A stretch of DNA of 22,574 bases from the NCBI GenBank assembly GCA_017559615.1, contig JAFYRB010000026.1, positions 1-22,574 on the forward strand, written 5' to 3'. Shown here piece after piece: positions 1-6,347 of this stretch (position 1 is its first letter; every line of letters begins with the position of its first letter). The position numbers were made by a program, and so were the translations under genes. The notes beneath the pieces were generated by a model. It was given only the letters and a program-made list of their open reading frames with translations, was not told the origin of the DNA and made no database searches. The DNA comes from Alistipes sp. Its GTDB lineage: Bacteria > Bacteroidota > Bacteroidia > Bacteroidales > Rikenellaceae.

Positions 1-477
1 ATCCATAACCCATGCGCCACGCTCACGCTCAGCAATATACATCTTATTATGGTATGGAACATAGACAACTGCGCTTATACAGATATTATTCTGCATAAGG
101 GCGATATTTACCGTAAACTCATTATTACCCTTGATAAACTCCACCGTGCCGTCAAGCGGGTCAACAAGCCAAAAGAGCTCCCAATTACAACGCTCCTCAT
201 AGAGCATCTGACGACCCTCCTCCGAAAGTATTGGGATGCGGGTAGCGCCAAGCGAGAGCTTGATGGAGTCATGGGCAGCGCGGTCAGCAATGGTGATAGG
301 CGAATTATCACTCTTTAGCTCCACGCCATAGTCATCACGCTGCTTATATATCTCCATTATGGCAGCTCCTGCGCGCACAGCAGCATTGAACTGCTCGGTA
401 AGCAGATACTCTCTAATACTGCGATCTATCTCTGTTGTACACTGTTGAGTATGTGTAATATTCTCGAATTCCGCCAT
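1..477 (-). CDS. cysQ: 3'(2'),5'-bisphosphate nucleotidase CysQ (C-terminal part outside window)
   Basis: The minus-strand frame opens with ATG at 477 and stays open for 159 codons to the window edge, so the C-terminal part is missing. It reads as an inositol-monophosphatase-fold phosphatase. The metal-binding glutamates are in ILSEEG (about residues 80-85) and the family signature WLVDPLDGTVEF lies near residues 100-111, followed by TVNIAL. CysQ removes the 3' phosphate from PAP or PAPS made during sulfate assimilation; it is cytosolic and Mg-dependent. An inositol monophosphatase or another FIG-family phosphatase is the alternative, but the DGTVEF pattern favours CysQ. It is divergent from rplU with about 200 bp between starts and has its own promoter. 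The start is chosen as the first ATG behind that promoter. Confidence 0.85.
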   Translation of the reverse strand, partial: MAEFENITHTQQCTTEIDRSIREYLLTEQFNAAVRAGAAIMEIYKQRDDYGVELKSDNSPITIADRAAHDSIKLSLGATRIPILSEEGRQMLYEERCNWELFWLVDPLDGTVEFIKGNNEFTVNIALMQNNICISAVVYVPYHNKMYIAERERGAWVMD

Positions 478-494
478 TATCTCTACTTTTGTTT

Positions 495-525
495 CAAAGT
501 TAGCAAAAGTTTTTGGTATCTGCAA
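495..525 (-). promoter_or_regulatory. Promoter of cysQ
   Basis: On the minus strand TTG (523-525) is followed after 20 bp by TAACTTTG (495-502). This matches the Bacteroidota -33/-7 form TTTG, 19-21 bp, TAnnTTTG. Transcription would start around 488, giving a leader of about 10 nt before the cysQ ATG at 477. Confidence 0.6.
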
Positions 526-614
526 TACCGCTACCAATTATTTGCGATAACTATGCCAGCACAATCGCGTTTATACAATATTTATGTTAAAGTGTAAAAA
601 AGATTGTTGTAACG

Positions 615-645
615 CTTGCGGAATGAAAAAATATTCGTACATTTG
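615..645 (+). promoter_or_regulatory. Promoter of rplU-rpmA
   Basis: TTG (616-618), a spacer of 19 bp and TACATTTG (638-645) fit the Bacteroidota vegetative promoter well. The predicted start near 652 leaves a leader of about 23 nt before the rplU ATG at 675. Confidence 0.7.
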
Positions 646-674
646 CCGCGCTAAACATTCAATTTTTAGATTAA

Positions 675-986
675 ATGTACGTAATAGTAGAGATCGCAGG
701 TCAGCAGTTTAAGGCTGAGAAGGGTCGTAAGCTCTATGTTCACCGTCTCCAGGGAGAGGAAAACTCTACCTTGAGCTTCGACAAAGTCCTGCTTGTAGAC
801 AATGACGGTCAGGTTAAGGTTGGTGCACCTGTAGTAGAAGGCGCCACAGTGAAGTGCAAGATCTTGAAGCACCTTAAGGACGATAAGGTTCTTGTGTTCA
901 AGAAGAAGCGTAGAACAGGTTATCAGAAGTGCAACGGTCACCGTCAGTACTTGACACAGGTTCTCGTTGAGGAGATTAATTGTTAA
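675..986 (+). CDS. rplU: 50S ribosomal protein L21
   Basis: This 103-residue protein has the standard L21 length and the standard start [13 protein letters not shown]. The middle carries [11 protein letters not shown] and the basic [17 protein letters not shown] segment (about residues 74-91) expected to contact 23S rRNA. L21 is a primary binding protein of the large subunit and is normally encoded next to L27, as here, with rpmA starting 21 nt after the stop. A strong promoter lies directly upstream. The call is secure. Confidence 0.97.
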   Translation: MYVIVEIAGQQFKAEKGRKLYVHRLQGEENSTLSFDKVLLVDNDGQVKVGAPVVEGATVKCKILKHLKDDKVLVFKKKRRTGYQKCNGHRQYLTQVLVEEINC

Positions 987-1007
987 ACCCTTAAAACGTA
1001 GTAAGAA

Positions 1008-1268
1008 ATGGCACACAAAAAAGGTGTTGGTAGTTCTAAGAACGGCCGTGAGTCAGAGAGCAAGCGACTCGGTGTAAAGCTTTTCGGTGGTCAGTACGCT
1101 AAGGCGGGTAACATTATCGTTCGTCAGCGAGGCACAGTACACAACCCAGGTGAGAACGTGGGTATGGGTAAGGACCACACACTTTTTGCATTGGTTGACG
1201 GTACAGTTAGCTTCTGCAAGAAGACATCTGGTAAGTCATACGTTAGCGTTGTTCCAGTAGTGGAGTAA
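1008..1268 (+). CDS. rpmA: 50S ribosomal protein L27
   Basis: This 86-residue protein has the usual L27 length and the start [16 protein letters not shown]. The conserved block [21 protein letters not shown] begins near residue 20, followed by [15 protein letters not shown]. The N-terminus begins directly with MAHKKG, so it lacks the cleaved extension found in Firmicutes L27. The flexible N-terminal arm reaches the peptidyl-transferase centre. It is co-transcribed with rplU and followed by a strong hairpin terminator. Confidence 0.97.
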   Translation: MAHKKGVGSSKNGRESESKRLGVKLFGGQYAKAGNIIVRQRGTVHNPGENVGMGKDHTLFALVDGTVSFCKKTSGKSYVSVVPVVE

Positions 1269-1290
1269 CCTTGTTTGCACAGAGAAAAAA

Positions 1291-1317
1291 AGAGAGTCAA
1301 CTGACTCTCTTTTTTTT
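1291..1317. terminator. Terminator after rpmA, probably bidirectional
   Basis: AGAGAGTCA (1291-1299) pairs with TGACTCTCT (1302-1310) across a 2-nt gap and is followed by seven T (1311-1317). On the other strand the A-rich 1284-1290 supplies a U tract, so it can also end the convergent BACON-like gene whose stop is at 1334. Confidence 0.85.
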
Positions 1318-1333
1318 GTTTTGTAGTGGTTGA

Positions 1334-1738
1334 TTAGAATCCTTGCTCAACAACAACCTTCTCGCTCTTCTGGAAACTACGAACTGTAACATCCGCAGAG
1401 CGCACTTGGTCAGTGTCGTTTGGCGCAATCTCCAAGCAGATACCAGATGTCCACGATGCCAACGCGCGAGTCTCGTAGTTGTTAATCACCTTTACAACCT
1501 TTATCCATCCCTCGACAGGTGTCATATCGCCATTTGTTGGGTCTATCTCCCAAATATCGCCATTAGGGTAAGAGATTGTTACATTGTCTACGCCTGTAGA
1601 TGATACGGGGATGATAAGCTCTCCGCCATCACGTGATACGGTGTAGCGCTCCTGTGAAAACTCAACCATAGGAACATCCTTTGGTGCGCACGATGCTATG
1701 CCCATAGCAGCCAATGCAATGATAAATAAACGTTTCAT
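1334..1738 (-). CDS. Small BACON-like lipoprotein
   Basis: This is a 134-residue protein with a lipoprotein signal: MKRLF, a hydrophobic core and the lipobox GIASC, with Cys17 as the lipidated residue. The rest is one beta-rich domain. It begins VEFSQERYTVSRDGGELIIP and ends RSADVTVRSFQKSEKVVVEQ, the strand pattern typical of BACON or related Ig-like modules in Bacteroidota surface lipoproteins. No catalytic motif is seen, so a binding or spacer role is a guess. It stands alone, convergent with rpmA. Its promoter contains a nine-G run in the spacer, so expression may be phase variable. Confidence 0.75.
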   Translation of the reverse strand: MKRLFIIALAAMGIASCAPKDVPMVEFSQERYTVSRDGGELIIPVSSTGVDNVTISYPNGDIWEIDPTNGDMTPVEGWIKVVKVINNYETRALASWTSGICLEIAPNDTDQVRSADVTVRSFQKSEKVVVEQGF

Positions 1739-1769
1739 CTTTTTTTTTGAGTGTTTTAAATTTACAGGG

Positions 1770-1800
1770 CAAATTTACCCCCCCCCTTGAATTTTCCAAA
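1770..1800 (-). promoter_or_regulatory. Promoter with G9 tract filling the spacer (phase-variation candidate)
   Basis: Reading the minus strand, TTTG (1797-1800) is followed by exactly 19 bp and then TAAATTTG (1770-1777), a consensus Bacteroidota promoter. The last nine bases of the spacer (1778-1786) are all G and abut the -7 box. Gain or loss of a G would change the spacer to 20 or 18 bp. The predicted start near 1763 leaves a leader of about 25 nt, with nine A next to the ATG at 1738. Confidence 0.7.
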
Positions 1801-1860
1801 TTTTTGGACTAAAAAGTGCAAAAAATGTTTAATATTGTGTTATATAGCGCAGTAGGCATA

Positions 1861-1889
1861 GAAAAAGGGTAGTATTCTGTACTACCCTT
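1861..1889 (-). terminator. Terminator of the DUF486 gene
   Basis: AAGGGTAGTA (1865-1874) pairs perfectly with TACTACCCTT (1880-1889) around a 5-nt loop. On the minus strand the stem is followed by a U run (A at 1862-1866 on the plus strand). It lies 24 bp beyond the stop codon of the gene ending at 1914. Confidence 0.8.
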
Positions 1890-1913
1890 ATAGTTTGGTA
1901 TCTCTTGCTGGTA

Positions 1914-2282
1914 TTACTTGCGGAAGATGAAGTAGACCGCGGCAACAAGGCACGCAAAGCCCGCAAGATGGTTCCACTTGAGTGGGTCGCCCTTGACGAA
2001 GAGAACGGCAAAGAGCGTAAAGACTACCAACGAGATAACCTCCTGGATAACCTTCAACTGCCAAAGTGTGAATGGGCCGCCAAGCTCTGCGCTACCAATA
2101 CGATTGGCAGGCACCTGGAAGCAGTACTCAAAAAGCGCGATACCCCAGCTGATAAGCACGATGGCAACAACACCGAAGCGCTGCAACTGCGACTTAAATG
2201 CAATATGTCCATACCACGCCAGCGTCATAAAGATGTTCGAGCAGATGAGTAGCGCGATGGTTGATATTCCTCTAATAAGCAT
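1914..2282 (-). CDS. DUF486-family membrane protein (DMT-like)
   Basis: This is a 122-residue, very hydrophobic protein with four predicted membrane segments at about residues 5-25, 37-55, 78-95 and 103-120. The stretch FEYCFQVPANRIG (about residues 51-63) followed by QLKVIQEVISL is the pattern I associate with DUF486, a small family placed in the drug/metabolite transporter superfamily. The substrate is unknown. Proteins this short would be expected to work as dimers. It is a single gene with its own terminator. A -7-like TACCTTTG lies at 2315-2322 on the same strand, but no clear -33 box is seen. Confidence 0.8.
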   Translation of the reverse strand: MLIRGISTIALLICSNIFMTLAWYGHIAFKSQLQRFGVVAIVLISWGIALFEYCFQVPANRIGSAELGGPFTLWQLKVIQEVISLVVFTLFAVLFVKGDPLKWNHLAGFACLVAAVYFIFRK

Positions 2283-2314
2283 ACCTTAAATAATCTTTTG
2301 TTAGTTTCGAGCCA

Positions 2315-2322
2315 CAAAGGTA
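2315..2322 (-). promoter_or_regulatory. Probable -7 box of the DUF486 gene
   Basis: TACCTTTG on the minus strand lies 33 bp upstream of the ATG at 2282. No TTG is found 19-21 bp further upstream, so this is a partial promoter match. Confidence 0.4.
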
Positions 2323-2361
2323 ATCAATTTTAGGGAAGTTGTCGCTTCGTAGCTCAAAAGT

Positions 2362-2392
2362 TTTGATATATCGCAATATTGTTGTAAATTTA
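2362..2392 (+). promoter_or_regulatory. Promoter of the DPP III gene
   Basis: TTTG (2362-2365), a 19-bp spacer and TAAATTTA (2385-2392) give a near-consensus Bacteroidota promoter. The predicted start near 2400 leaves a leader of about 23 nt with no Shine-Dalgarno box; the sequence before the ATG is AT-rich. Confidence 0.6.
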
Positions 2393-2422
2393 CCCCAAAT
2401 TTGCAAACTTTTATAAATTAAA

Positions 2423-4441
2423 ATGATGAACAAGATTTTAGGATTTACAGTTATGGGTATCTTGGCACTTACTGCTTGTACCAATGTCGAGACTGAATCT
2501 GCTGAGCAGCCTTGGATTGTTGATCGTTTCGACGACATCAAGGTTATCCGCTATGAGGTTCCAGGTTTCGAGAATTTGACACTCCAGGAGAAGGAGTATG
2601 TTTACTACTTGGCAGAGGCTGCAAAGTGTGGTCGTGATATTCTTTTCGACCAGAACTTTAAGTACAACCTCGCAGTACGTCGCACTCTTGAGGCTATCTA
2701 CACTGCTTCGGAGGTTCGCGAGGGTGAGGAGTTCGCAGCTTTCGAGAAGTACCTTAAGAAGGTATGGTTCGCTAATGGTATCCACCACCACTACTCTAAC
2801 GATAAGTTCAAGCCAGAGTTTTCAGAGGCTTGGTTCCGCGAGCAGTTGGCTGCATATATCAACGAGGAGAATCGCCAGATTGAGGATGACTTCCTTTGCC
2901 AGATTATCTTCGACGAGACTCTCTACGCTTCACGCCTAAACCAGAAGGAGGGTGTTGATGTTATCACAGAGTCTGCAAACAACTACTACGAGGGTGTTAA
3001 CCAGGCAGAGGTTGAGGCATTCTACAACGGTATGGCTACTGCAGATGCTAACAACCCAGAGCCTATCTCTTACGGTCTTAACTCAAAGCTCGTTAAGGAG
3101 GATGGTAAGATTGTAGAGAAGGTTTGGAAGGTTGGCGGTATGTACAGCGAGGCTATCGAGCAGATTGTATTCTGGTTGGAGAAGGCTGCAGCTGTAGCAG
3201 AGCCTACACAGCGTGAGGTTGTTGAGGCACTTATCAAGTACTATAAGAGCGGTGACCTTAAGGATTTCGACGATTATAGCGTTCTTTGGGTTAAGGATAC
3301 TGACTGCAACGTAGACTTCGTAAACGGCTTCATCGAGAACTATGGCGATCCACTTGGTCGTAAGTCTTCTTGGGAGTCTGTTGTAAACTTCCGCGATGTT
3401 GAGGCTTGCAAGCGTACAGAGATTATGGCTGCTAACGCACAGTGGTTCGAGGATAACGCTCCTATCAACCCTGCATATCGCAAGGAGGAGGTTAAGGGTG
3501 TATCTGCAAAGGTTATCACTGTTGCTATGCTTGGTGGTGACTGCTACCCTGCAACAGCTATCGGTATCAACCTCCCTAACGCTGATTGGATTCGTAAGGA
3601 GCACGGCTCAAAGTCTGTAACTATCGATAACATCACTTACGCTTACGATAAGGCAGCTCAGGGCAATGGCTTTGCTGAGGAGTTCGTACTCCGTGAGGAG
3701 GACCGCGAGCGTGCAAAGAAGTATGGTAAGCTTGGTGATGACCTTCACACTGACCTTCACGAGTGTCTTGGTCACGGTTCAGGTCAGCTTGCTCCAGGTA
3801 CAAAGGGTGATGAGCTTCGCACATACTCTTCAACTTTGGAGGAGGCTCGTGCAGACCTCTTCGCACTCTACTACCTCGGTGACGAGAAGCTCGTAGAGAT
3901 TGGTCTTATCCCATCTTTGGATGTTGCGTGGTCACAGTACTCAGATTATATTATGAATGGTTATATGACTCAGCTCTCACGTATCGAGCTTGGTAAGGAT
4001 GTAGAGGAGTCACATATGCGTAACCGTAAGCTTATCGCAGAGTGGTGCTACGAGAAGGGTAAGGCAGAGAACGTTATCGAGCTTGTTAAGGAGAATGGCA
4101 AGACTTACATCGTTGTTAACGACTTTGTGAAGCTTCGTAAGCTCTTCGGTGAGCTTCTTTACGAGGTTCAGCGCATCAAGTCTGAGGGTGACTACGAGGC
4201 TTGTAAGGCTCTTATCGAGACTTACGCAGTTAAGATTAACCCAGAGCTTCACGCTGAGGTTATCGCACGTAACAACGCTCTCAACATCGAGCCTTATGGT
4301 GGTTTCGTAAACCCAGAGTATGAGCTTGTAACTAACGAGGCTGGTGAGGTTGTTGACGTTAAGATTTCTTACCCTGCTAACTACATTGAGCAGCACTTGG
4401 ATTATGGTAAGAACTACTCTTTCCTTCCAACTTTGAACTAA
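2423..4441 (+). CDS. Dipeptidyl peptidase III (M49 zinc metallopeptidase), lipoprotein
   Basis: This 672-residue protein is close to the length of Bacteroides DPP III enzymes. The M49 zinc motif HECLGH is at residues 446-451 and the second motif EEARAD at 473-478, supplying the third zinc ligand and the stabilising residues. The enzyme releases dipeptides from the N-terminus of short peptides. The N-terminus is a lipoprotein signal with lipobox LTAC (Cys19), so a periplasmic or surface location is expected, unlike the cytosolic eukaryotic enzyme. The start may be the first or second of two adjacent ATGs. Codon use is strongly biased to a small set (GAG, GGT, GTT, AAG), as in highly expressed genes, and this creates long empty frames on the opposite strand. 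It is monocistronic. Confidence 0.92.
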   Translation: MMNKILGFTVMGILALTACTNVETESAEQPWIVDRFDDIKVIRYEVPGFENLTLQEKEYVYYLAEAAKCGRDILFDQNFKYNLAVRRTLEAIYTASEVREGEEFAAFEKYLKKVWFANGIHHHYSNDKFKPEFSEAWFREQLAAYINEENRQIEDDFLCQIIFDETLYASRLNQKEGVDVITESANNYYEGVNQAEVEAFYNGMATADANNPEPISYGLNSKLVKEDGKIVEKVWKVGGMYSEAIEQIVFWLEKAAAVAEPTQREVVEALIKYYKSGDLKDFDDYSVLWVKDTDCNVDFVNGFIENYGDPLGRKSSWESVVNFRDVEACKRTEIMAANAQWFEDNAPINPAYRKEEVKGVSAKVITVAMLGGDCYPATAIGINLPNADWIRKEHGSKSVTIDNITYAYDKAAQGNGFAEEFVLREEDRERAKKYGKLGDDLHTDLHECLGHGSGQLAPGTKGDELRTYSSTLEEARADLFALYYLGDEKLVEIGLIPSLDVAWSQYSDYIMNGYMTQLSRIELGKDVEESHMRNRKLIAEWCYEKGKAENVIELVKENGKTYIVVNDFVKLRKLFGELLYEVQRIKSEGDYEACKALIETYAVKINPELHAEVIARNNALNIEPYGGFVNPEYELVTNEAGEVVDVKISYPANYIEQHLDYGKNYSFLPTLN

Positions 4442-4455
4442 TTTTTGAAGCCGCC

Positions 4456-4557
4456 TAACAAGGTTATTTTGGCGTTGCACTTGACCTCAAAATCCTCATT
4501 TACGCTCAGTAAACTCCGGTTTTTCGGTCTTTGTGCGCCTAAAACTAACTCTTGTTA
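4456..4557. repeat. 102-nt palindromic element, full copy
   Basis: The two arms pair along almost their whole length. TAACAAG, GTTA, TTTT, GGCG, GCAC, GACC, AAAA and TTTAC on the left (4456-4503) match GTAAA, TTTT, GGTC, GTGC, CGCC, AAAA, TAAC and CTTGTTA on the right (4509-4557), with short symmetrical mismatches and a GCTCA loop. The left 23 nt recur exactly at 5638-5660. It lies 14 nt after the DPP III stop and before the terminator, so it would be transcribed as a long 3' UTR hairpin. A REP- or MITE-like dispersed element is likely; no open frame is present. Confidence 0.75.
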
Positions 4558-4584
4558 TACGACTTCATAGGTGATGAATATTAT

Positions 4585-4618
4585 ACATCCCTGGGCATTG
4601 TCCCAGGGATGTTTTTTT
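4585..4618 (+). terminator. Terminator of the DPP III transcript
   Basis: ACATCCCTGGG (4585-4595) pairs perfectly with CCCAGGGATGT (4602-4612) around a 6-nt loop, and T runs from 4612 to 4618. It is a strong intrinsic terminator about 145 bp after the DPP III stop. Confidence 0.9.
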
Positions 4619-4689
4619 GTTGGGTGATGTATTTTGATGTGTGTTAAGTTGTAGAATATCAATGGTTTATATTGTTATGTCTGTAACTC

Positions 4690-4751
4690 GCTGATTATCA
4701 GTACTATGAAAAACTCGTAAAATTTACCTTTGTAACTTATTGATAATCAGC
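4690..4751. promoter_or_regulatory. Pair of operator-like palindromes around a -7-like box
   Basis: GCTGATTATCA (4690-4700) and its exact reverse complement TGATAATCAGC (4741-4751) lie about 50 bp apart. The first site, CTGATTATCAG (4691-4701), is a perfect palindrome around its centre; the second matches it with one change. TACCTTTG (4725-4732), a -7-like box, sits between them but has no TTG at the right distance. The arrangement suggests a dimeric regulator, though a simple stem is also possible. Confidence 0.4.
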
Positions 4752-4792
4752 ATTGTTTTAATGCCAACGCGGAAAAACTTTTGGCTCGAAAA

Positions 4793-4824
4793 TTTGGCGA
4801 GCGGTATATTATATGCTAACTTTG
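4793..4824 (+). promoter_or_regulatory. Promoter of the 257-residue lipoprotein gene
   Basis: TTTG (4793-4796), a 20-bp spacer and TAACTTTG (4817-4824) match the Bacteroidota consensus. The start near 4831 gives a leader of about 36 nt before the ATG at 4867. The operator-like pair described at 4690-4751 lies upstream. Confidence 0.65.
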
Positions 4825-4866
4825 CAATAACGAAACGATGATATAATAACCTAAAACTATACTACT

Positions 4867-5640
4867 ATGAAAAAGATTTTGTTCATTGCGTTGTGCTTGG
4901 TTGCTGCCGTTGGTTGCAACGCAAGCTTAGAAGATGTGAGAGGCATTAGGAATATCTCAGGTGTGGATGTTAGCAAGGGTGATGATGGAAATTATGTAAC
5001 CTCATACGAGGGTGCTTTGATTCCTGATGATGATGAGTGGTCGGATGGTCGTAGCGAGATGATTTACATCCTTTCGCTCATCGGTGAGCAGAAGCGTGCT
5101 ATCAACGATGAACTCTTCTATGAGCGTCTTACGACAAAGATATTGGATGTTAAGGAGCGTTTTATGTATCTCCACGATACCACCGGCGAGGACCCCGACT
5201 ATTGGTCTTGGGCTTCTGACTGGGATGGTGGTCAGATGACCTATGATATGATTTTTGACGCCGATGGTGACGCTTATATACGTCACTATCTTAGTTGTGC
5301 ATATTACGAGGTAGATAGTTATCTCCACGAGAATGGTTATGAGGGCTACCACGATGTGTCGCAGTGGCACTACGACTCCGATACCCATACCCTCTATACC
5401 AAGGATGCATCTACGTACCAGGCTAAGGTGCTCTACTTCGATGGTGATAAGGCTGTGCTCCGTGGTCATCTTTATCCTATGTGGTGTTACTATGACCCCA
5501 CTGGCCACTATGGCTACCGCCGAGAGTGCCCTATGGAGTTGTACTTGGTAAACTTCACTGATGGTCGTGATACTTTCCTTGAGGGTTATGAGTTAACCTG
5601 GGAGGATATAGAGAAACTTATTGAAGAATTTGTGTATTAA
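4867..5640 (+). CDS. Lipoprotein of unknown function, 257 residues
   Basis: I do not recognise this family. The N-terminus is a clear lipoprotein signal, MKKILFIALCLVAAVGC, with Cys17 lipidated. The mature protein is acidic and rich in Asp, Tyr, Trp and His (for example YWSWASDWDGG and YHDVSQWHYDSDTHTLYT near the middle). That composition would suit a soluble envelope protein, possibly one that binds metal or carbohydrate, but no motif proves it. There are no other membrane segments. The C-terminus is TWEDIEKLIEEFVY. It has its own promoter, stands alone, and its stop codon forms the first bases of the second palindromic element, followed by a terminator. Confidence 0.7.
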   Translation: MKKILFIALCLVAAVGCNASLEDVRGIRNISGVDVSKGDDGNYVTSYEGALIPDDDEWSDGRSEMIYILSLIGEQKRAINDELFYERLTTKILDVKERFMYLHDTTGEDPDYWSWASDWDGGQMTYDMIFDADGDAYIRHYLSCAYYEVDSYLHENGYEGYHDVSQWHYDSDTHTLYTKDASTYQAKVLYFDGDKAVLRGHLYPMWCYYDPTGHYGYRRECPMELYLVNFTDGRDTFLEGYELTWEDIEKLIEEFVY

Positions 5641-5691
5641 CAAGGTTATTTTGGCGTTGCGCTTTACGAGGTTCAGCTCTTGTTGTGCAAC
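5638..5691. repeat. Short, internally deleted copy of the palindromic element
   Basis: The first 23 nt (5638-5660) are identical to the left end of the element at 4456, and the right side retains CTCTTGTT (5677-5684), matching the right end of that copy at 4549-4556. Most of the middle is missing or different. AACAAG and CTTGTT can still pair, and GTTGC can pair with GCAAC. The element begins on the TAA stop of the preceding lipoprotein gene and precedes a terminator, the same position as the first copy. Confidence 0.65.
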
Positions 5692-5700
5692 TACAAATAA

Positions 5701-5735
5701 TGAGGACTGTCTAACTTTTAGTTGGACAGTCCTCA
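5701..5735. terminator. Bidirectional terminator between convergent genes
   Basis: TGAGGACTGTC (5701-5711) pairs with GACAGTCCTCA (5725-5735), and the stem continues through TAAC/GTTG to a TTTTA loop, 15 pairs in all. AT-rich flanks (AAATAA before, TATTATTT after) allow use in both directions, for the lipoprotein gene ending at 5640 and the DUF5606 gene ending at 5757. Confidence 0.85.
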
Positions 5736-5756
5736 TATTATTTATCGGGTATATAA

Positions 5757-6167
5757 TTACTCCTCGCTCTCCTGTGAAGGGAGTGTAAACTCAGTAAAAC
5801 CCGCCTTAACAAGAATGTTATACCAAGCAAAGCACTTCTTCATATCCGATACGTGTACACGCTCGCGGTCATACTCTGGAAGAACCTTTGCAAACTCCTC
5901 CTGAATGCGCTCTGCAGACTCCTTGTGTGAGATAGCCTCCTTACCCTCGGTGTAGTTCCAGATGTTAGTAAATACATCTGCCAAGGCGATATCCTCACCC
6001 TCGGTGAACATCGAAATCTCGGTAAGAGCGCTAACACGTGATGTGGCAGAAGCGTTCATACGCTTACCATCGGTGAGTGACTCAACGATAACGCCACGCA
6101 TAGACTGTGCAACATACTTGTAAAGACCTGGCTGGCCAGAGATGGCCAAGATATCCTTCAATTCCAT
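5757..6167 (-). CDS. DUF5606 family protein
   Basis: The protein of 136 residues starts MELKDILAISGQPGLYKYV, the conserved opening I know for DUF5606 in Bacteroidota, followed by GVIVESLTDGKR. The frame is open upstream to an ATG at 6242, adding 25 residues rich in Lys, Tyr and Gln. I reject that start because the family begins at MELKDI and the extra part looks like leader sequence. The N-terminal half may be a small beta-barrel; the C-terminal half (FAKVLPEYDRERVHVSDMKKCFAWYNIL) is helical and highly charged. It is cytosolic, with no signal or membrane segment. The function is unknown. It is divergent from serB. Confidence 0.8.
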   Translation of the reverse strand: MELKDILAISGQPGLYKYVAQSMRGVIVESLTDGKRMNASATSRVSALTEISMFTEGEDIALADVFTNIWNYTEGKEAISHKESAERIQEEFAKVLPEYDRERVHVSDMKKCFAWYNILVKAGFTEFTLPSQESEE

Positions 6168-6278
6168 ACTTTCTTTTAATTTTTTATTTTTTGTTAGTTG
6201 TTGTTCAAAGTGGTAATACCGACCATAAATAGTGGTTGCCAAGCACTAATATCGATATCAGTGATATATTTTATGCTA

Positions 6279-6316
6279 CAAAGTTATACATTTTTCGCAA
6301 AAGTTAAGTATATTTG
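6279..6316. promoter_or_regulatory. Divergent -7 boxes between the DUF5606 gene and serB
   Basis: TAACTTTG on the minus strand (6279-6286) faces the DUF5606 gene, and TATATTTG on the plus strand (6309-6316) faces serB. Neither has a clear TTG at 19-21 bp, so only the -7 parts are supported. The serB leader would be about 25 nt. Confidence 0.45.
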
Positions 6317-6347
6317 TAGGAAAGTTAATGAATAAATCATAAAAGAT

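Noticed and set aside
3083..4480. Long open frames on the minus strand (173 and 156 codons) inside the DPP III gene
   Set aside because: They mirror the strongly biased codons of the real gene; they have no promoter, signal or family pattern.
6168..6242. Upstream ATG that would lengthen the DUF5606 protein by 25 residues
   Set aside because: The family begins at MELKDI, and the added residues look like translated leader.
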